Source: Pseudomonas arcuscaelestis (GTDB taxonomy: Bacteria; Pseudomonadota; Gammaproteobacteria; Pseudomonadales; Pseudomonadaceae). From it: a stretch of DNA of 64,000 nt. Of the stretch, positions 35,766-45,113 are shown one piece after another. The stretch spans positions 62,001-126,000 of the forward strand of contig NZ_JACOPV010000012.1 of assembly GCF_016881005.1 (NCBI RefSeq), written 5' to 3'. How positions within the stretch are numbered: position 1 is the stretch's first letter; each line of letters opens with the position of its first letter. The position numbers and the translations under genes are program-made. Below the pieces are notes generated by a model, which was not told where the DNA came from, did no database searches, and was given only the letters and a program-made list of their open reading frames with translations.

Positions 35766-37241
35766 ATGAATAACAAGCACAAACTCTTTGCCGCCAGTCT
35801 GTTGGCGCTGGCCATCGGCGGTTGCGCCGTCACCAGCGAGCCAATTGATCGCAGTGCCAGCGAAGACCGTGCCCGTAGCGATATGGCCAGCATCTACAAG
35901 AATCAGGAGCCTCTGGAAGGCCCCCTGACCTTACATCAGGCCATGGCGCGTGCGGTGAAATACAACCTTGAGGCGCGCCTGAAGGTAATGGAAGAGGCCC
36001 TGGGCCAGCGTCAGCTCGACCTGGCGCAGTTCGACATGTTGCCGCGCATGGCACTCAGCGCCGGTTATGCCGGCCGCAACAACGTCGGCGCTTCCAGTAG
36101 CCAAAGTATTCTTACCGGTACCCAGTCTCTTGAGCCTTCGACCTCCCAGGATCGCGACCGCGAAGTCGCCGACCTGACCATGGTTTGGAATGTGCTGGAC
36201 TTCGGTGTCAGCTATCTGGGTGCCAAGCAGCAGTCCGACCAGCGCTACATCCTTCAGGAACGCAAGCGCAAGGTCATCCACACCATTACTCAGGACGTGC
36301 GATCGGCTTACTGGCGCGCGGTGGCGGCAGAGCGCCTGCTGAATCAGATTGACACGCTGATGGGACGTATCAGCCAGGCGCGCATCAACAGCCAACTGAT
36401 GAGCGCCCAGCGCATCGGTGATCCGGTACAGGCGCTGAGCTATCAGCGCGCCTTGATCGAGGCCACCCGGCAACTGGAAGAGCAGCGGCGTGCCTTGACC
36501 CTGGCCAAGACCGAACTGGCCGCGCTGATCAACCAGCCAATGGACAAGCCTTACACCCTGGCACTGGACGATAACTACATGGTGCCCGAGTTTCATGGTG
36601 ACTTCGCCGAGCTGGAGCAGCAGGCCTTGTCCAACCGGCCGGAGTTGCGCGAGCAGGACTACCAGGCGCGTATCAGCGCCGCCGAAACCCGCAAGGCCAT
36701 GCTGCGTATGCTACCGGGCCTGGAGTTCTCAGCTGGCGGTCATTACGACAGCAACTCTTTCCTGACCAATCAAAGCTGGGCCGACTATGGCGTCAAAGTC
36801 ACCTGGAATCTGTTCAACGTATTGGCCGGGCCGACTGCGATCAAGGTCGCCGAGGCGGGGGAAAGTGTCGCCCAGGCGCGTCGTCAGGCCATGTCCATCG
36901 CGGTGATGGCACAGTTGTACGTAGCGCGGGCCAACCTCCAGGAAGCCACCCGCCAGTTCAAGACTAGCGAAGAGATGGCCACGCTGGATGGACAGATCGC
37001 CGAGCAACTGCGCAATCGCTACAAGACGAACAACATTGGTGAACTGGAGTTGATCCAGGGCGAGCTGAACAACCTGCAGACCCAACTCAAGCGTGACCTG
37101 TCCTACGCCGAAATGCGCAACGCCTATGCTCAGTTGTTCGTCAGCACTGGCGCTGACCCACTGCCAAAAGACCTGCCGGATGACAAAGTGCAGACCATCG
37201 CCGATGCTTTGCAGATTAGCGAGAACAGCTGGAGCCGTTGA
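35766..37241 (+). CDS. TolC-like outer membrane factor lipoprotein
   Basis: A 491-residue outer membrane channel protein. The signal peptide ends in a lipobox (IGG-C, cysteine at residue 20). Two outer membrane efflux protein repeats are visible (LTLHQAMARAVKYNLEARLKVMEE...; and the second half with FAELEQQALSNRPELREQDYQARISAAETR), with long alpha-helical stretches. It would give the outer membrane exit for the giant protein encoded 50 bp upstream, contacting the adaptors in the periplasm. TolC for type I secretion is usually not a lipoprotein, whereas RND-type ones often are. Confidence 0.9.
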   Translation: MNNKHKLFAASLLALAIGGCAVTSEPIDRSASEDRARSDMASIYKNQEPLEGPLTLHQAMARAVKYNLEARLKVMEEALGQRQLDLAQFDMLPRMALSAGYAGRNNVGASSSQSILTGTQSLEPSTSQDRDREVADLTMVWNVLDFGVSYLGAKQQSDQRYILQERKRKVIHTITQDVRSAYWRAVAAERLLNQIDTLMGRISQARINSQLMSAQRIGDPVQALSYQRALIEATRQLEEQRRALTLAKTELAALINQPMDKPYTLALDDNYMVPEFHGDFAELEQQALSNRPELREQDYQARISAAETRKAMLRMLPGLEFSAGGHYDSNSFLTNQSWADYGVKVTWNLFNVLAGPTAIKVAEAGESVAQARRQAMSIAVMAQLYVARANLQEATRQFKTSEEMATLDGQIAEQLRNRYKTNNIGELELIQGELNNLQTQLKRDLSYAEMRNAYAQLFVSTGADPLPKDLPDDKVQTIADALQISENSWSR

Positions 37242-37265
37242 TGCTGTGGTGTGATTGAGGGTCTA

Positions 37266-37291
37266 GCCGCGGGCTTGCCGGCGATGAGGCC
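37266..37291. repeat. REP-like palindromic element
   Basis: GCGGGCTTGCCGGCGATGAGGCC resembles the Pseudomonas REP sequence (GCGGGCTTACCCGCGAAGAGGCC) with a few changes. It sits just downstream of the TolC gene, a typical place for REP elements at operon ends. Confidence 0.55.
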
Positions 37292-37449
37292 CTTATGCCC
37301 GCTCGGGAGAAGCGAGCGTCCAAAAATGTGCGACGACGGTGCTCAGCGCCGACGGCGAACATTACCTGCCAGAAATGCCAGTTACATCATTGCTCGTTTC
37401 TGCGTACCTTGGAACCAATACCGCAATGGCGCATTCACGGAGGACAGCC

Positions 37450-38541
37450 ATGAGCAGGCCGATCAGGTCGTTCACACTTAGCGGACTGATGCTTTACCAC
37501 GTCAGCGCCTATGCCGCGCCTGGTGCTGCGACCGTAGAATCTGTACAGCACCATTTCGCGCCCTGTTACGCGGCAGGTCATAAGGTCAATTGTGAAGTCT
37601 CGGGCGTCGCTCGTATCGGTGAAACCTTGCTGCTCGCCAATGACAAGCCTATGCCCAATCCAGCTGATTCAGCTGTATTCACTATGGCGCTCAAGAACAA
37701 CCGGATCATTGGTACTCCCAGCTACCTGGCAGTAGACGTGCTGCGCAAAGCAACCAAGTATGAGGCGCTGACCACGACATTGGATGGCAGGTTCGTCATC
37801 GCCAGCACTGCGTTCAACAAGGAGGGCAGCGCGCTGCATGCTGCAGCCGATGCGCGCAGTACGCTGCTTTACTGGCCCGTCGAGGCACCAGAAAAGGCGC
37901 AGGTCATTTCTCCTTCTACGCGTGGCAATGTCACAAGCTCACGCAGTTTGCGAGAACACATCAGCCACGCCATCGGTACTCCTTATTACCAGATCGAAGC
38001 GTTGACGACCGCCCCCGGCAATCGTCTGCTGGTGGGAATCCGTAAGCATGGCGCCAGCAGAAAAACAGCCGGTTTCTCATTCCTGCTGCTTTCTGTACCG
38101 TTCGCCATCACCGACAGCGGCTTCGTGTTGGGAGAGACTTTTGAAGTTGTGTGGAATCTCCCTCCCGACCAGCTGATGCAGGCTCTTGATTTACCTGCAG
38201 GCTCTCATCCCGAGTTAGGGATTTCCGCGATTGAGTTCGATCGCTACAACCAGAACCGATTCTATGCTGCAACGAGCTTTGAACGCGGCAATACGCTGGG
38301 TGGGTTTCTGTGGGTTCTGCCGCTGGAGGGCGATAAGCCGGGTAGGCCACAAGCGGTGAGGCTCAAGGATGGCTCCCCGCTCCAATTCACCAACAAGCCT
38401 GAAGGGATTGAGGTGCTCGATAACAGCCATGTTCTGGTTGTACACGACGATGATCGGGTCAGGATGAAGAACCCTGATACAGGCGTTGCGCGGCAACCGC
38501 ACGAGTTTGCCTACAGCGTTATAACGTTTTCGCGTGACTAG
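37450..38541 (+). CDS. Secreted protein of unknown function, beta-propeller-like
   Basis: A 363-residue protein with a signal peptide (cut near YAA-PG). The ATG at 37450 has GGAGG upstream; the ORF reaches further back but without support. The mature part is beta-rich, with recurring blade-like segments (GRFVIASTAF, NRLLVGIRKHG, NRFYAATSFERG, SHVLVVHDDDR) and cysteines near its start (FAPCYAAGHKVNCEV). The late KPEGIEVLDNSHVLVVHDDD recalls esterase-like/phytase-type propellers, which is only a suggestion. No clear operon partner. Confidence 0.7.
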   Translation: MSRPIRSFTLSGLMLYHVSAYAAPGAATVESVQHHFAPCYAAGHKVNCEVSGVARIGETLLLANDKPMPNPADSAVFTMALKNNRIIGTPSYLAVDVLRKATKYEALTTTLDGRFVIASTAFNKEGSALHAAADARSTLLYWPVEAPEKAQVISPSTRGNVTSSRSLREHISHAIGTPYYQIEALTTAPGNRLLVGIRKHGASRKTAGFSFLLLSVPFAITDSGFVLGETFEVVWNLPPDQLMQALDLPAGSHPELGISAIEFDRYNQNRFYAATSFERGNTLGGFLWVLPLEGDKPGRPQAVRLKDGSPLQFTNKPEGIEVLDNSHVLVVHDDDRVRMKNPDTGVARQPHEFAYSVITFSRD

Positions 38542-38542
38542 G

Positions 38543-38588
38543 CGTTTGTGCGCAAACGTGAAATGTACGCCCCCGTGTGGGGGCGCAC
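38543..38588. terminator. Two hairpins between convergent genes
   Basis: CGTTTG-TGCG-CAAACG at 38543-38558, then a 10-bp stem with one mismatch around GTGT at 38565-38588 (core CGCCCCC/GGGGGCG). They separate the secreted-protein gene from the convergent DUF1254 gene. There is no T run, so termination by these is likely but not certain. Confidence 0.55.
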
Positions 38589-38604
38589 CCGTGAGTGCAG
38601 TCTT

Positions 38605-40101
38605 TTAGTTAGTGGCAGCTATCGTGCTTCTATCGACGGCCGGCGGCGTCCAGCGACCCTCGGTGATAGCTTCCCGCGGCCAGTAGGCGCGCAGAAACAG
38701 CGAGAAGTCGGCACTCTTGGGCGTCGGTAGCCAGTTGCTTTCTTTGTCTGCACCCGGGGACTCGGCCTGGACGTAGAACGTCAGCGAGCCATCGGCATTG
38801 ATCTTCAAGTCTTTGTTCTTGGTGCCGAGCGAGTACCGGTTCAGCGGATTGGGCACAAAGAAATGCGCCGCGTCATAGGCGGTGAGGGACCAGAAGCCTT
38901 TCACCGGCGGAACCTGACCCTTGGCAAAGGTGACGGTGTAGGCATTGGCGCCATTGAGGCGCATGCCGGCAGCATCCAGGTCCTGATAAAAATATTTGGT
39001 CTCATCCGGTGCATTGACCAGAATATTGGACCGCGCCACTGCAGTGCGGGTGAAGTAGTCGGTGCCAAAACGCGCACCGTTGGTGATGGTGCTCCAGTGG
39101 TGCGGCAGGTTGACGCCCCAGTTGCGGAACTGCAGCAGCGGGTCGACCAGCTCCCGGTCGGCTTTCTCAGCCTCATCGATCATTGCCTGTTTCAGGGCGG
39201 GGTCTTTCTGCGCAGCCGCAATCACGCTCAACACTTGTTGGTAGCGCGCGGTTTCCCCGGCCTGGGCAGGTGTCAATTGCAGAACCTTTGGGAGCTGATC
39301 GAAAAACACATCAGGGCGCACCCAGCGTGTTTCGCCTGCGCGGTCATCACGCTTGGGGAAGATCGGCAGCGTGCGCCAGTCATGACGTTTGACGCTGCCG
39401 TCGAATTCGGCAAGCGGGTAGATATTGATGCCCTGGATGACCTCTTGCGCCGCCTGGCGGTCCTGCGCAGTGTCATCCAGAAATACCCGCGGGCCAATGA
39501 ACACGGCATTGGTTTGAGTATGGATCACTTGGGTAATGCCTTTTGGCACCGTGCCTTGCCAGTCGGGGCCGACCATCAAGTAGAAGCCCGGCTTGGTGCC
39601 ATGCATTGCACCCAGGCTGGCGATACTGTCGGTACGCAGGTCGGAAACTTGATACACCCAGAAGCGCTCGCCGAAGTCGGGCACCTGGATTACCACCGGG
39701 CTGACGTCCAGCGCAAGATAACCCGCCCCATAGATGACATCCTGGTTGGGACAGGCGATAGAGCGCTGTTCTGGCTTTATGTAATCGCTCAGCATGGTCA
39801 AGCGGTTGTGCGGGGCGATGGCCAGGGCCCCGCCGATAAGGCCATGCTGCGGGGCCTTGGAAAAGGCCAGGCGGCGGTTATACATATTCACCATCGGCCA
39901 CGCCCAAAACCATGCGTCGCGCGCTACCAGGCGTGCGTACTGCTCGGTGATCCGACTATTGGCGTTCACACCGGCAGGCAGGGTTTGGGTGAGTGCAGTG
40001 TTTGGCTCGGTGTTTCCCAGCGCTGTTGGGGCGATGAGACTCAATGACAGGGTGAGCCCGAGCGGTATCGCCAGTGCAATCGTTTTGGATGTTCGCAGCA
40101 T
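38605..40101 (-). CDS. Exported DUF1254/DUF1214 domain protein
   Basis: A 498-residue protein with a signal peptide (about 28 residues). The N-terminal DUF1254 part carries ARDAWFWAWPMVNMYNRRL and SIACPNQDVIYGAGYLALD; the C-terminal DUF1214 part carries NGANAYTVTFAKGQVPPVKGFWSLTAYDAAHFFVPNPLNRYS and ends with LRAYWPREA. This two-domain family is common in proteobacteria and has no agreed biochemical role. The ATG at 40101 follows AAGGAAAG. It converges with the upstream gene. Monocistronic by spacing. Confidence 0.88.
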   Translation of the reverse strand: MLRTSKTIALAIPLGLTLSLSLIAPTALGNTEPNTALTQTLPAGVNANSRITEQYARLVARDAWFWAWPMVNMYNRRLAFSKAPQHGLIGGALAIAPHNRLTMLSDYIKPEQRSIACPNQDVIYGAGYLALDVSPVVIQVPDFGERFWVYQVSDLRTDSIASLGAMHGTKPGFYLMVGPDWQGTVPKGITQVIHTQTNAVFIGPRVFLDDTAQDRQAAQEVIQGINIYPLAEFDGSVKRHDWRTLPIFPKRDDRAGETRWVRPDVFFDQLPKVLQLTPAQAGETARYQQVLSVIAAAQKDPALKQAMIDEAEKADRELVDPLLQFRNWGVNLPHHWSTITNGARFGTDYFTRTAVARSNILVNAPDETKYFYQDLDAAGMRLNGANAYTVTFAKGQVPPVKGFWSLTAYDAAHFFVPNPLNRYSLGTKNKDLKINADGSLTFYVQAESPGADKESNWLPTPKSADFSLFLRAYWPREAITEGRWTPPAVDRSTIAATN

Positions 40102-40307
40102 CTCTCTTTCCTTCGATTGGTTTGTCGATAGGTGAAGCGGTGCGTATCGATCCAGTGCACGCGGGCCAGCGCCTTGCTTCACCTGGCGGATGACAATAAT
40201 TCCAGGCGTCGATTGTTTGCCCTGTATGGCGCGACCGTCCCCCCCCGTTTAGAGAGGGGCCGGGGTATCGAGGGCGAGCGTTGCTGTCCTGCGCTTTTGC
40301 GACAGGT
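40102..40307. other. Short gene-free stretch with a C tract
   Basis: About 200 bp between two minus-strand genes, probably the promoter region of the DUF1254 gene. A run of nine C residues near 40240 is followed by GTTTAGAGAGGGGCC, giving a partial hairpin that may terminate the upstream minus-strand gene. Nothing else was seen. Confidence 0.4.
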
Positions 40308-40976
40308 TCAACCCAGCGTATCGGCGATCACGATAACTTCTTTCAGCAAGCGTTGATGATGGGCTTGAGAGACATCAGCAAGCCCGCTGAGTGGGTCGCT
40401 CAGCACCACGTCACCCGTGGATGCACGGACCATGAAATTGCTGGTTTCAAGGTCGATGGCAACGTCGGTGTTGCGGATGTATTCAGGCAGCAGGCGCTTC
40501 ATGGCTTCGACTGCCTGCTGCGTGCACGGCTCGACAGGGGCGTCGTTCAGCTTTGCCAACAAGTTGCATTTGTCTGCCTGTGTACCCAACAGGTCGCCGT
40601 CGTCACAATCGGTCAGATGCACCAGCAGGTGCGCAACTGCGGCGCGTTGGGCAGGGTAGTCCCGCAGGCTCTCCAGACGTTCGAGATGAGCCAGCCACAG
40701 GTACTCGGCGCCGTAGTCACTCTCATCGTACAGAGCCACGGCGCCGTAGTCTGCCAGCAGTCCGACAACCCCAGCCAGGCCAAGCTGGCGGGCCTTTGCG
40801 GCAAAGTCATGGGTGGCATTGTCGGAAGACAAACGATGCACCGATGCCGAGGTGTCGCCCTCGAACAGCACACTGAACGAACCTGTATTGATGATCTGTT
40901 TTCCCAAGAGGGGCGAGCGGGCGCGAACCGCTTCAAACATTGCACCCTCTAAAACCCGCTGATGCGAAAAATCCAT
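40308..40976 (-). CDS. Unknown protein with kinase-fold-like motifs
   Basis: A 222-residue soluble protein. I do not recognise a named family. Its C-terminal half contains DLETSNFMV (D175, N180) followed by VVLSDP (D194), which resembles the catalytic loop and metal-binding DFG-type segment of protein/aminoglycoside kinase folds, and an early GSFSVLFEG resembles a glycine loop. The histidine usually two residues before the catalytic aspartate is an alanine. The start at 40976 has AGGAG upstream; the ORF extends 21 codons further without support. Phosphotransfer is a hypothesis only. Confidence 0.6.
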   Translation of the reverse strand: MDFSHQRVLEGAMFEAVRARSPLLGKQIINTGSFSVLFEGDTSASVHRLSSDNATHDFAAKARQLGLAGVVGLLADYGAVALYDESDYGAEYLWLAHLERLESLRDYPAQRAAVAHLLVHLTDCDDGDLLGTQADKCNLLAKLNDAPVEPCTQQAVEAMKRLLPEYIRNTDVAIDLETSNFMVRASTGDVVLSDPLSGLADVSQAHHQRLLKEVIVIADTLG

Positions 40977-41302
40977 CCTTGCCAACTCCTGTTGATTGAC
41001 GACATCCGCTTGCCCTTGGACAACGTGCAAGGTTCTCAAAGCAACTGCGGACCGGCTTCCAGCAAGTGGGGACTATACGAGTTGTGGCACTATTTTCGTA
41101 GGCCTTGTACGCAGAAGAGGGTGGCTGGCGGCGCTTTCGCCCATAACGGCGACTGTGTACTATCGCGGCAGGCCGATGCTGCCTGCCGCTCGCTCCTCGT
41201 TGGAAAGGTGAAAGCATCTCTGCTCCAAACTCTCTCAAGTCGCTCTTGAACGTCGAGGTTTGGCAATGCGAGCACCAACCTGCTTCGACGCCAGGAGGAT
41301 TT
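40977..41302. promoter_or_regulatory. Divergent intergenic region
   Basis: About 325 bp between the kinase-like gene (minus) and the glyoxalase-type gene (plus). It contains a GC-rich palindromic patch (GGCAGGCCGATGCTGCCTGCC around 41168). Promoters for both genes are expected here, but no confident boxes were picked and no ORF looks real. Confidence 0.4.
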
Positions 41303-41833
41303 ATGCTGTCAATCGAGAAAGCCAAGCGCATGGCCAAGCTTCTGCGAAGCGCTTTGCAAGCGAGCGATCAGGAAGTGTCTCACGCCAATGCGCTTGAGCT
41401 GGTCGCTCAGCAACTGGGCTATAAGGACTGGAACACCGCTGCGGCGCTGTTGCCAGCCGAGACGCCGCAACCTGCCATTACCTTTGACAAGGCCATCCCG
41501 ATACTGCGGATGTTCGACGAAACCAAGGCCCGCGAGTTCTACCTCGATTTCCTCGGTTTCAGCGTTGAATTCGAGCATCGATTCGAAGCGGATCTGCCGC
41601 TGTACCTTGGGCTCAACCGCGACGGTTTGCAGCTGCACCTGTCCGAGCACCATGGCGATGCCAGCCCTGGAACGACAATCTTTGTACCGATGCAAAACAT
41701 CGAGTTGCTTCGTGACGAGTTGCTTACCAAGCGCTATGGCTACGGACGTCCAGACATCGTGCAGCAGGGCTGGGGCAAGCTGTTGGAGGTGTACGACCCA
41801 TTCGGTAATCGGATCAGGTTCTGCGAAAGCTGA
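41303..41833 (+). CDS. Glyoxalase/bleomycin resistance superfamily protein
   Basis: A 176-residue protein. Residues 1-60 (MLSIEKAKRMAKLLRSALQA...ALELVAQQLGYKDWNTAAALL) form a helical N-terminal module seen in glyoxalase-related proteins. Residues 62-176 are a vicinal-oxygen-chelate fold: PILRMFDETKAREFYLDFLGFSVEFEHRF, LQLHLSEHHGDASPG and the terminal EVYDPFGNRIRF. The substrate is unknown; bleomycin-type antibiotic binding or a metal-dependent lyase are both possible. RBS AGGAGG lies six bases before the ATG. Confidence 0.85.
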   Translation: MLSIEKAKRMAKLLRSALQASDQEVSHANALELVAQQLGYKDWNTAAALLPAETPQPAITFDKAIPILRMFDETKAREFYLDFLGFSVEFEHRFEADLPLYLGLNRDGLQLHLSEHHGDASPGTTIFVPMQNIELLRDELLTKRYGYGRPDIVQQGWGKLLEVYDPFGNRIRFCES

Positions 41834-41912
41834 CGCCATTCGCATTTATGGTTATCACATCCCGCTTTCATAAGTCGGTCGAATTACCTCGAGCCTATAG
41901 GCGCCATATCAA

Positions 41913-42881
41913 TTAGCTGCTGACGTGCGACGCGGTTTGAGGGCGTACTTCCTTGGCGGTGCAGCCGAAGTGTTGTCGGAAGCTGCGAGCGAATTGTGCC
42001 TGGTCGCTAAACCCCCAGCGCATGGCCAGTTCCCCGATCGACAGGTGACAAGTGGGGTCGCGCAGCACGCGATCGACGGCCTCCAGCCGCCTTATGCGTA
42101 TCCACTCGCCCAGGCTGTAGGCCGTACTGGTGAACAGTTTGTGCACATAACGCACGGAAAGGCCGCAGGCGTCTGCGATCATTTGCGGGGCGAGGTCAGG
42201 ATTGCCCAACTGTTGTTCGACGTATTGCTCAATTCGCTGCAGATGCAAGGCCGCCAGGCTCGAACTTTCACAGTTAAGCACCCGCTCATCATCGCGCAGG
42301 GTCAGCAGCAGGGTCGAAAGCGCCTGTTCCAGTAGCATGTGGCGTGCGCTGCTGTTGCATTCGTCGAAGCGAGCTGCACACATCGCTAGCTGGTCGACGA
42401 AAATCCGCCCGATGCCGCGCCTGGCATCGAAACAGAAGCGGGTATAACGTTCAGCGCCACGTAATTGCCCATGCAGGGCGCGCTCGGGCAGCTTGAATAC
42501 CCATAGATCGTTGTCACAGGCGTAGTGAAAGCGGTAGGGCGCATCGCCACGCTCGAAGATGAACCCGCCGGGTTGGCAGTGCAGTTCGCGACCGCCTTGT
42601 TCGAAATGTACTTCGCTGCGACGAGGTACAGTGACCAAGTAACAGGCTTCGCGGTCTTCGCTGACCTGGGTTTTGCTGCGCGAGTAGCCGAGCTGGCTCG
42701 AGCGCAGGCGCGACAATGTCAGGGGTGTGCTGTTGGTTTCCCAAATCTGCAGGCTGCCGCTGAAACGGCTGCTCGGCGCGAACTCCAGCGACAGTGGAAA
42801 ATAGGCGCTGCCGACTGCTTCGGCCCAGCGAGGCTGGCACTCATGCTCGGTCCAAGAGCGGGTGGAAAACTTGATTGCCAT
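41913..42881 (-). CDS. AraC family transcriptional regulator
   Basis: A 322-residue regulator. The N-terminal cupin-like sensor includes VTVPRRSEVHFEQGGRELHCQPGGFIFERGDAPYRFHY. The C-terminal double helix-turn-helix runs from LQRIEQYVEQQLGNPDLAPQMIADACGLSVRYVHKLF to GFSDQAQFARSFRQHFGCTAKEVR. It follows hyuA by about 100 bp on the same strand, so it probably regulates the gltS-hyuBA genes and may be co-transcribed with them. Confidence 0.92.
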   Translation of the reverse strand: MAIKFSTRSWTEHECQPRWAEAVGSAYFPLSLEFAPSSRFSGSLQIWETNSTPLTLSRLRSSQLGYSRSKTQVSEDREACYLVTVPRRSEVHFEQGGRELHCQPGGFIFERGDAPYRFHYACDNDLWVFKLPERALHGQLRGAERYTRFCFDARRGIGRIFVDQLAMCAARFDECNSSARHMLLEQALSTLLLTLRDDERVLNCESSSLAALHLQRIEQYVEQQLGNPDLAPQMIADACGLSVRYVHKLFTSTAYSLGEWIRIRRLEAVDRVLRDPTCHLSIGELAMRWGFSDQAQFARSFRQHFGCTAKEVRPQTASHVSS

Positions 42882-42983
42882 GGCGCACCTTATGTTTGTT
42901 ATTTTTTTGAGATGTGCGGACGGCGCCGAACGGTAAACCGTTGGCGCCGCTTTTTACCATCATTTGCTAATGTCTACCGGCGG

Positions 42984-45074
42984 TCAATCGTCATGCGTCA
43001 GGAAGTAGGTGGCTGACGGCGCCAGAGTAGCTTTCCAGCCCGGTGGCACGACAATATTGGTGGTCGCTTCCTCGATCACGCACGGGCCCCGAAGGGTTTG
43101 CCCAGCCTGCAGCCACGCACCGTTGTACACGGGGGTGTCCTGCCAGTTGTCCTGGGTGTCGAACAGCATGGGCCGGCGACCGACCGGGCTGGCCGGCGTA
43201 CACTCGGACGGCACAGGTAGTTCCGGCATCGGTGGGCGTTGCAGCCGAGCGATCACCGAACATTCGAGGTTAACCAGTTCTGCCGGGCTTTCAGGTTCGC
43301 TGTAGGAAAACAGCGCTTTGTGCCGCTGGTGGAATGCCTCGCGCAAGGCGACTAGACCTTGTTGGTCCAGTTGATCGCAGGCCAGTTCCACGCTGCATTC
43401 GTGCACCTGACCCAAGTAGCGGATTTCCAGGTTGTAGCGGCACTCGACGTTGTTGCCTGCCCTGAAGCCATCCTCACGCAAATTGTTCATGCCGCGCTCA
43501 CGCAGTTGCTGCAAGGTCTGGTTGAGCAACGGCAGGTTGACCTGTGTGTCGTCCAGGCGCATCGGCAGCGTGGTCAACTGGTCGTAACGGATGTCCGAGA
43601 GAATCTGGCCGAAGGCGCATAGCCCGGAAGCCACTTTGGGTATCAGCACTACCTTGCTGCCGATCTCTTCGGCCAGGCGCATGACGTGCATGCCGGCGGC
43701 GCCGCCCGCCCCAATCAGGGCGAAATCGCGAGGGTCATAACCGCGCTCGACAGACACCCGACGGATACCACTGACCATGTTCAGGTTGACCAAGGTGATG
43801 ATGCCGATAGCCGCCCGCTCGACGCTGATGTTCAACGGGTCTGCAATTTTGCTGCGAATGGCTTCGATCGCCGCCTTGCGATTGAGGCGAATGCTGCCGC
43901 CCAGCAGTGCACCGTCGGCCAGGTAGCCGAGGGCCAGGTTGGCATCGGTAACGGTCGGCTCGACGCCGCCTTTGCCATAGCACACCGGGCCTGGGTTGGC
44001 GCCGGCGCTGCGCGGACCGACCTGCAGCATGCCGAAATCGTCCAGATAGGCAATGGAACCACCGCCAGCCCCGAGGGTTTCCACTTGAATCATCGGTACG
44101 CCGATGCGATAGCGCAGGAAGTCTGTGTCCTTGCTGAAGTTCGTGCGTCCGGATTTGCTCAAGGTGATATCGAATGAGGTGCCACCCATGTCCACGGTGA
44201 TCACGTTGTCGATGCCGAACGGCTGGGCAACGCACAGCCCGGCTTGTGGTGCGGACGCCGGCCCCGAGTTGATCGCGTTTACCGCACGTTCGCGCATCAC
44301 CGCGCCAGGCGCCAGGCCACCATTGGACTGGAAGTAGCGGGTAGGTTGCTGCGCGCCGAGTTCTTCGAACAGCGCATCGATACGTTCGATATAGCGGCCC
44401 ATCACAGGGCTCAGGTAGGCATTGACCACCGTGGTCGATGTGCGGGTGTATTCGCGAATTTGCGGGAATACTTCATTGCCGGTACACACGAACACCCCGG
44501 GCAACGCTGCCCGCACCATCTCGGCAGCGCGCTGTTCGTGGCTCGGGTTGCGCACCGACCAGACGAAGGAAATTGCCACCGCCTTGACGTCCTGCTCACG
44601 GAAGTACTCGATCGCCTCACGAATGCCGTTTTCATCCAGCGGGCTATGCTCGCGGCCATCGCTGATGATCCGGCCGCCGATCGGGCGCCGCAGATGGCGC
44701 GGCACTAGCATGTAGGCCGGTGGGTAGCTGGCATCGTAGCGATGCCCGTCTTCTTTGTGGCCTAGGCGGATTTCCAGGCTGTCCTCATGGCCTTCGGTGC
44801 ACAACAGACCGACCTTGACCCCGGTCTTTTCGATCAGCGCGTTGAGGGCCACGGTGGTGCCGTTGATGCACAGGTCGCAGTCGGCAATGATCTGCGCCGG
44901 GGTGCGGCCGATGGCATCGGCGATCTGTGCCAGGCCATTACGGATGGCGAGGGTGCCGTCATGCGGGGTGGACGGTGCCTTGAACAGCTGCACGTTGCCC
45001 TGACGATCCGCGAGGATGAAGTCGGTGAAGGTGCCGCCGGCGTCGATGCCCAGACGATATTGCTGCTTGGTCAT
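42984..45074 (-). CDS. hyuA: Hydantoinase/oxoprolinase subunit A (HyuA)
   Basis: A 696-residue ATP-grasp-free, sugar-kinase-fold type subunit of hydantoinase/5-oxoprolinase. It shows the N-terminal phosphate-binding RLGIDAGGTFTDFI, NGTTVALNALIEKTG, the VITVDMGGTSFDIT motif and the GAGGAAGMHVMRLAEE block. Together with HyuB it hydrolyses 5-oxoproline, N-methylhydantoin or a related lactam ring at the cost of ATP; the exact substrate is not readable. The ATG at 45074 (MTKQQYRLGID) is the usual start. It lies 39 bp after hyuB. Confidence 0.92.
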   Translation of the reverse strand: MTKQQYRLGIDAGGTFTDFILADRQGNVQLFKAPSTPHDGTLAIRNGLAQIADAIGRTPAQIIADCDLCINGTTVALNALIEKTGVKVGLLCTEGHEDSLEIRLGHKEDGHRYDASYPPAYMLVPRHLRRPIGGRIISDGREHSPLDENGIREAIEYFREQDVKAVAISFVWSVRNPSHEQRAAEMVRAALPGVFVCTGNEVFPQIREYTRTSTTVVNAYLSPVMGRYIERIDALFEELGAQQPTRYFQSNGGLAPGAVMRERAVNAINSGPASAPQAGLCVAQPFGIDNVITVDMGGTSFDITLSKSGRTNFSKDTDFLRYRIGVPMIQVETLGAGGGSIAYLDDFGMLQVGPRSAGANPGPVCYGKGGVEPTVTDANLALGYLADGALLGGSIRLNRKAAIEAIRSKIADPLNISVERAAIGIITLVNLNMVSGIRRVSVERGYDPRDFALIGAGGAAGMHVMRLAEEIGSKVVLIPKVASGLCAFGQILSDIRYDQLTTLPMRLDDTQVNLPLLNQTLQQLRERGMNNLREDGFRAGNNVECRYNLEIRYLGQVHECSVELACDQLDQQGLVALREAFHQRHKALFSYSEPESPAELVNLECSVIARLQRPPMPELPVPSECTPASPVGRRPMLFDTQDNWQDTPVYNGAWLQAGQTLRGPCVIEEATTNIVVPPGWKATLAPSATYFLTHDD

Positions 45075-45113
45075 GATGTGAGTCTCTAGATTACTCAAAG
45101 GGCTGGGCATTAA

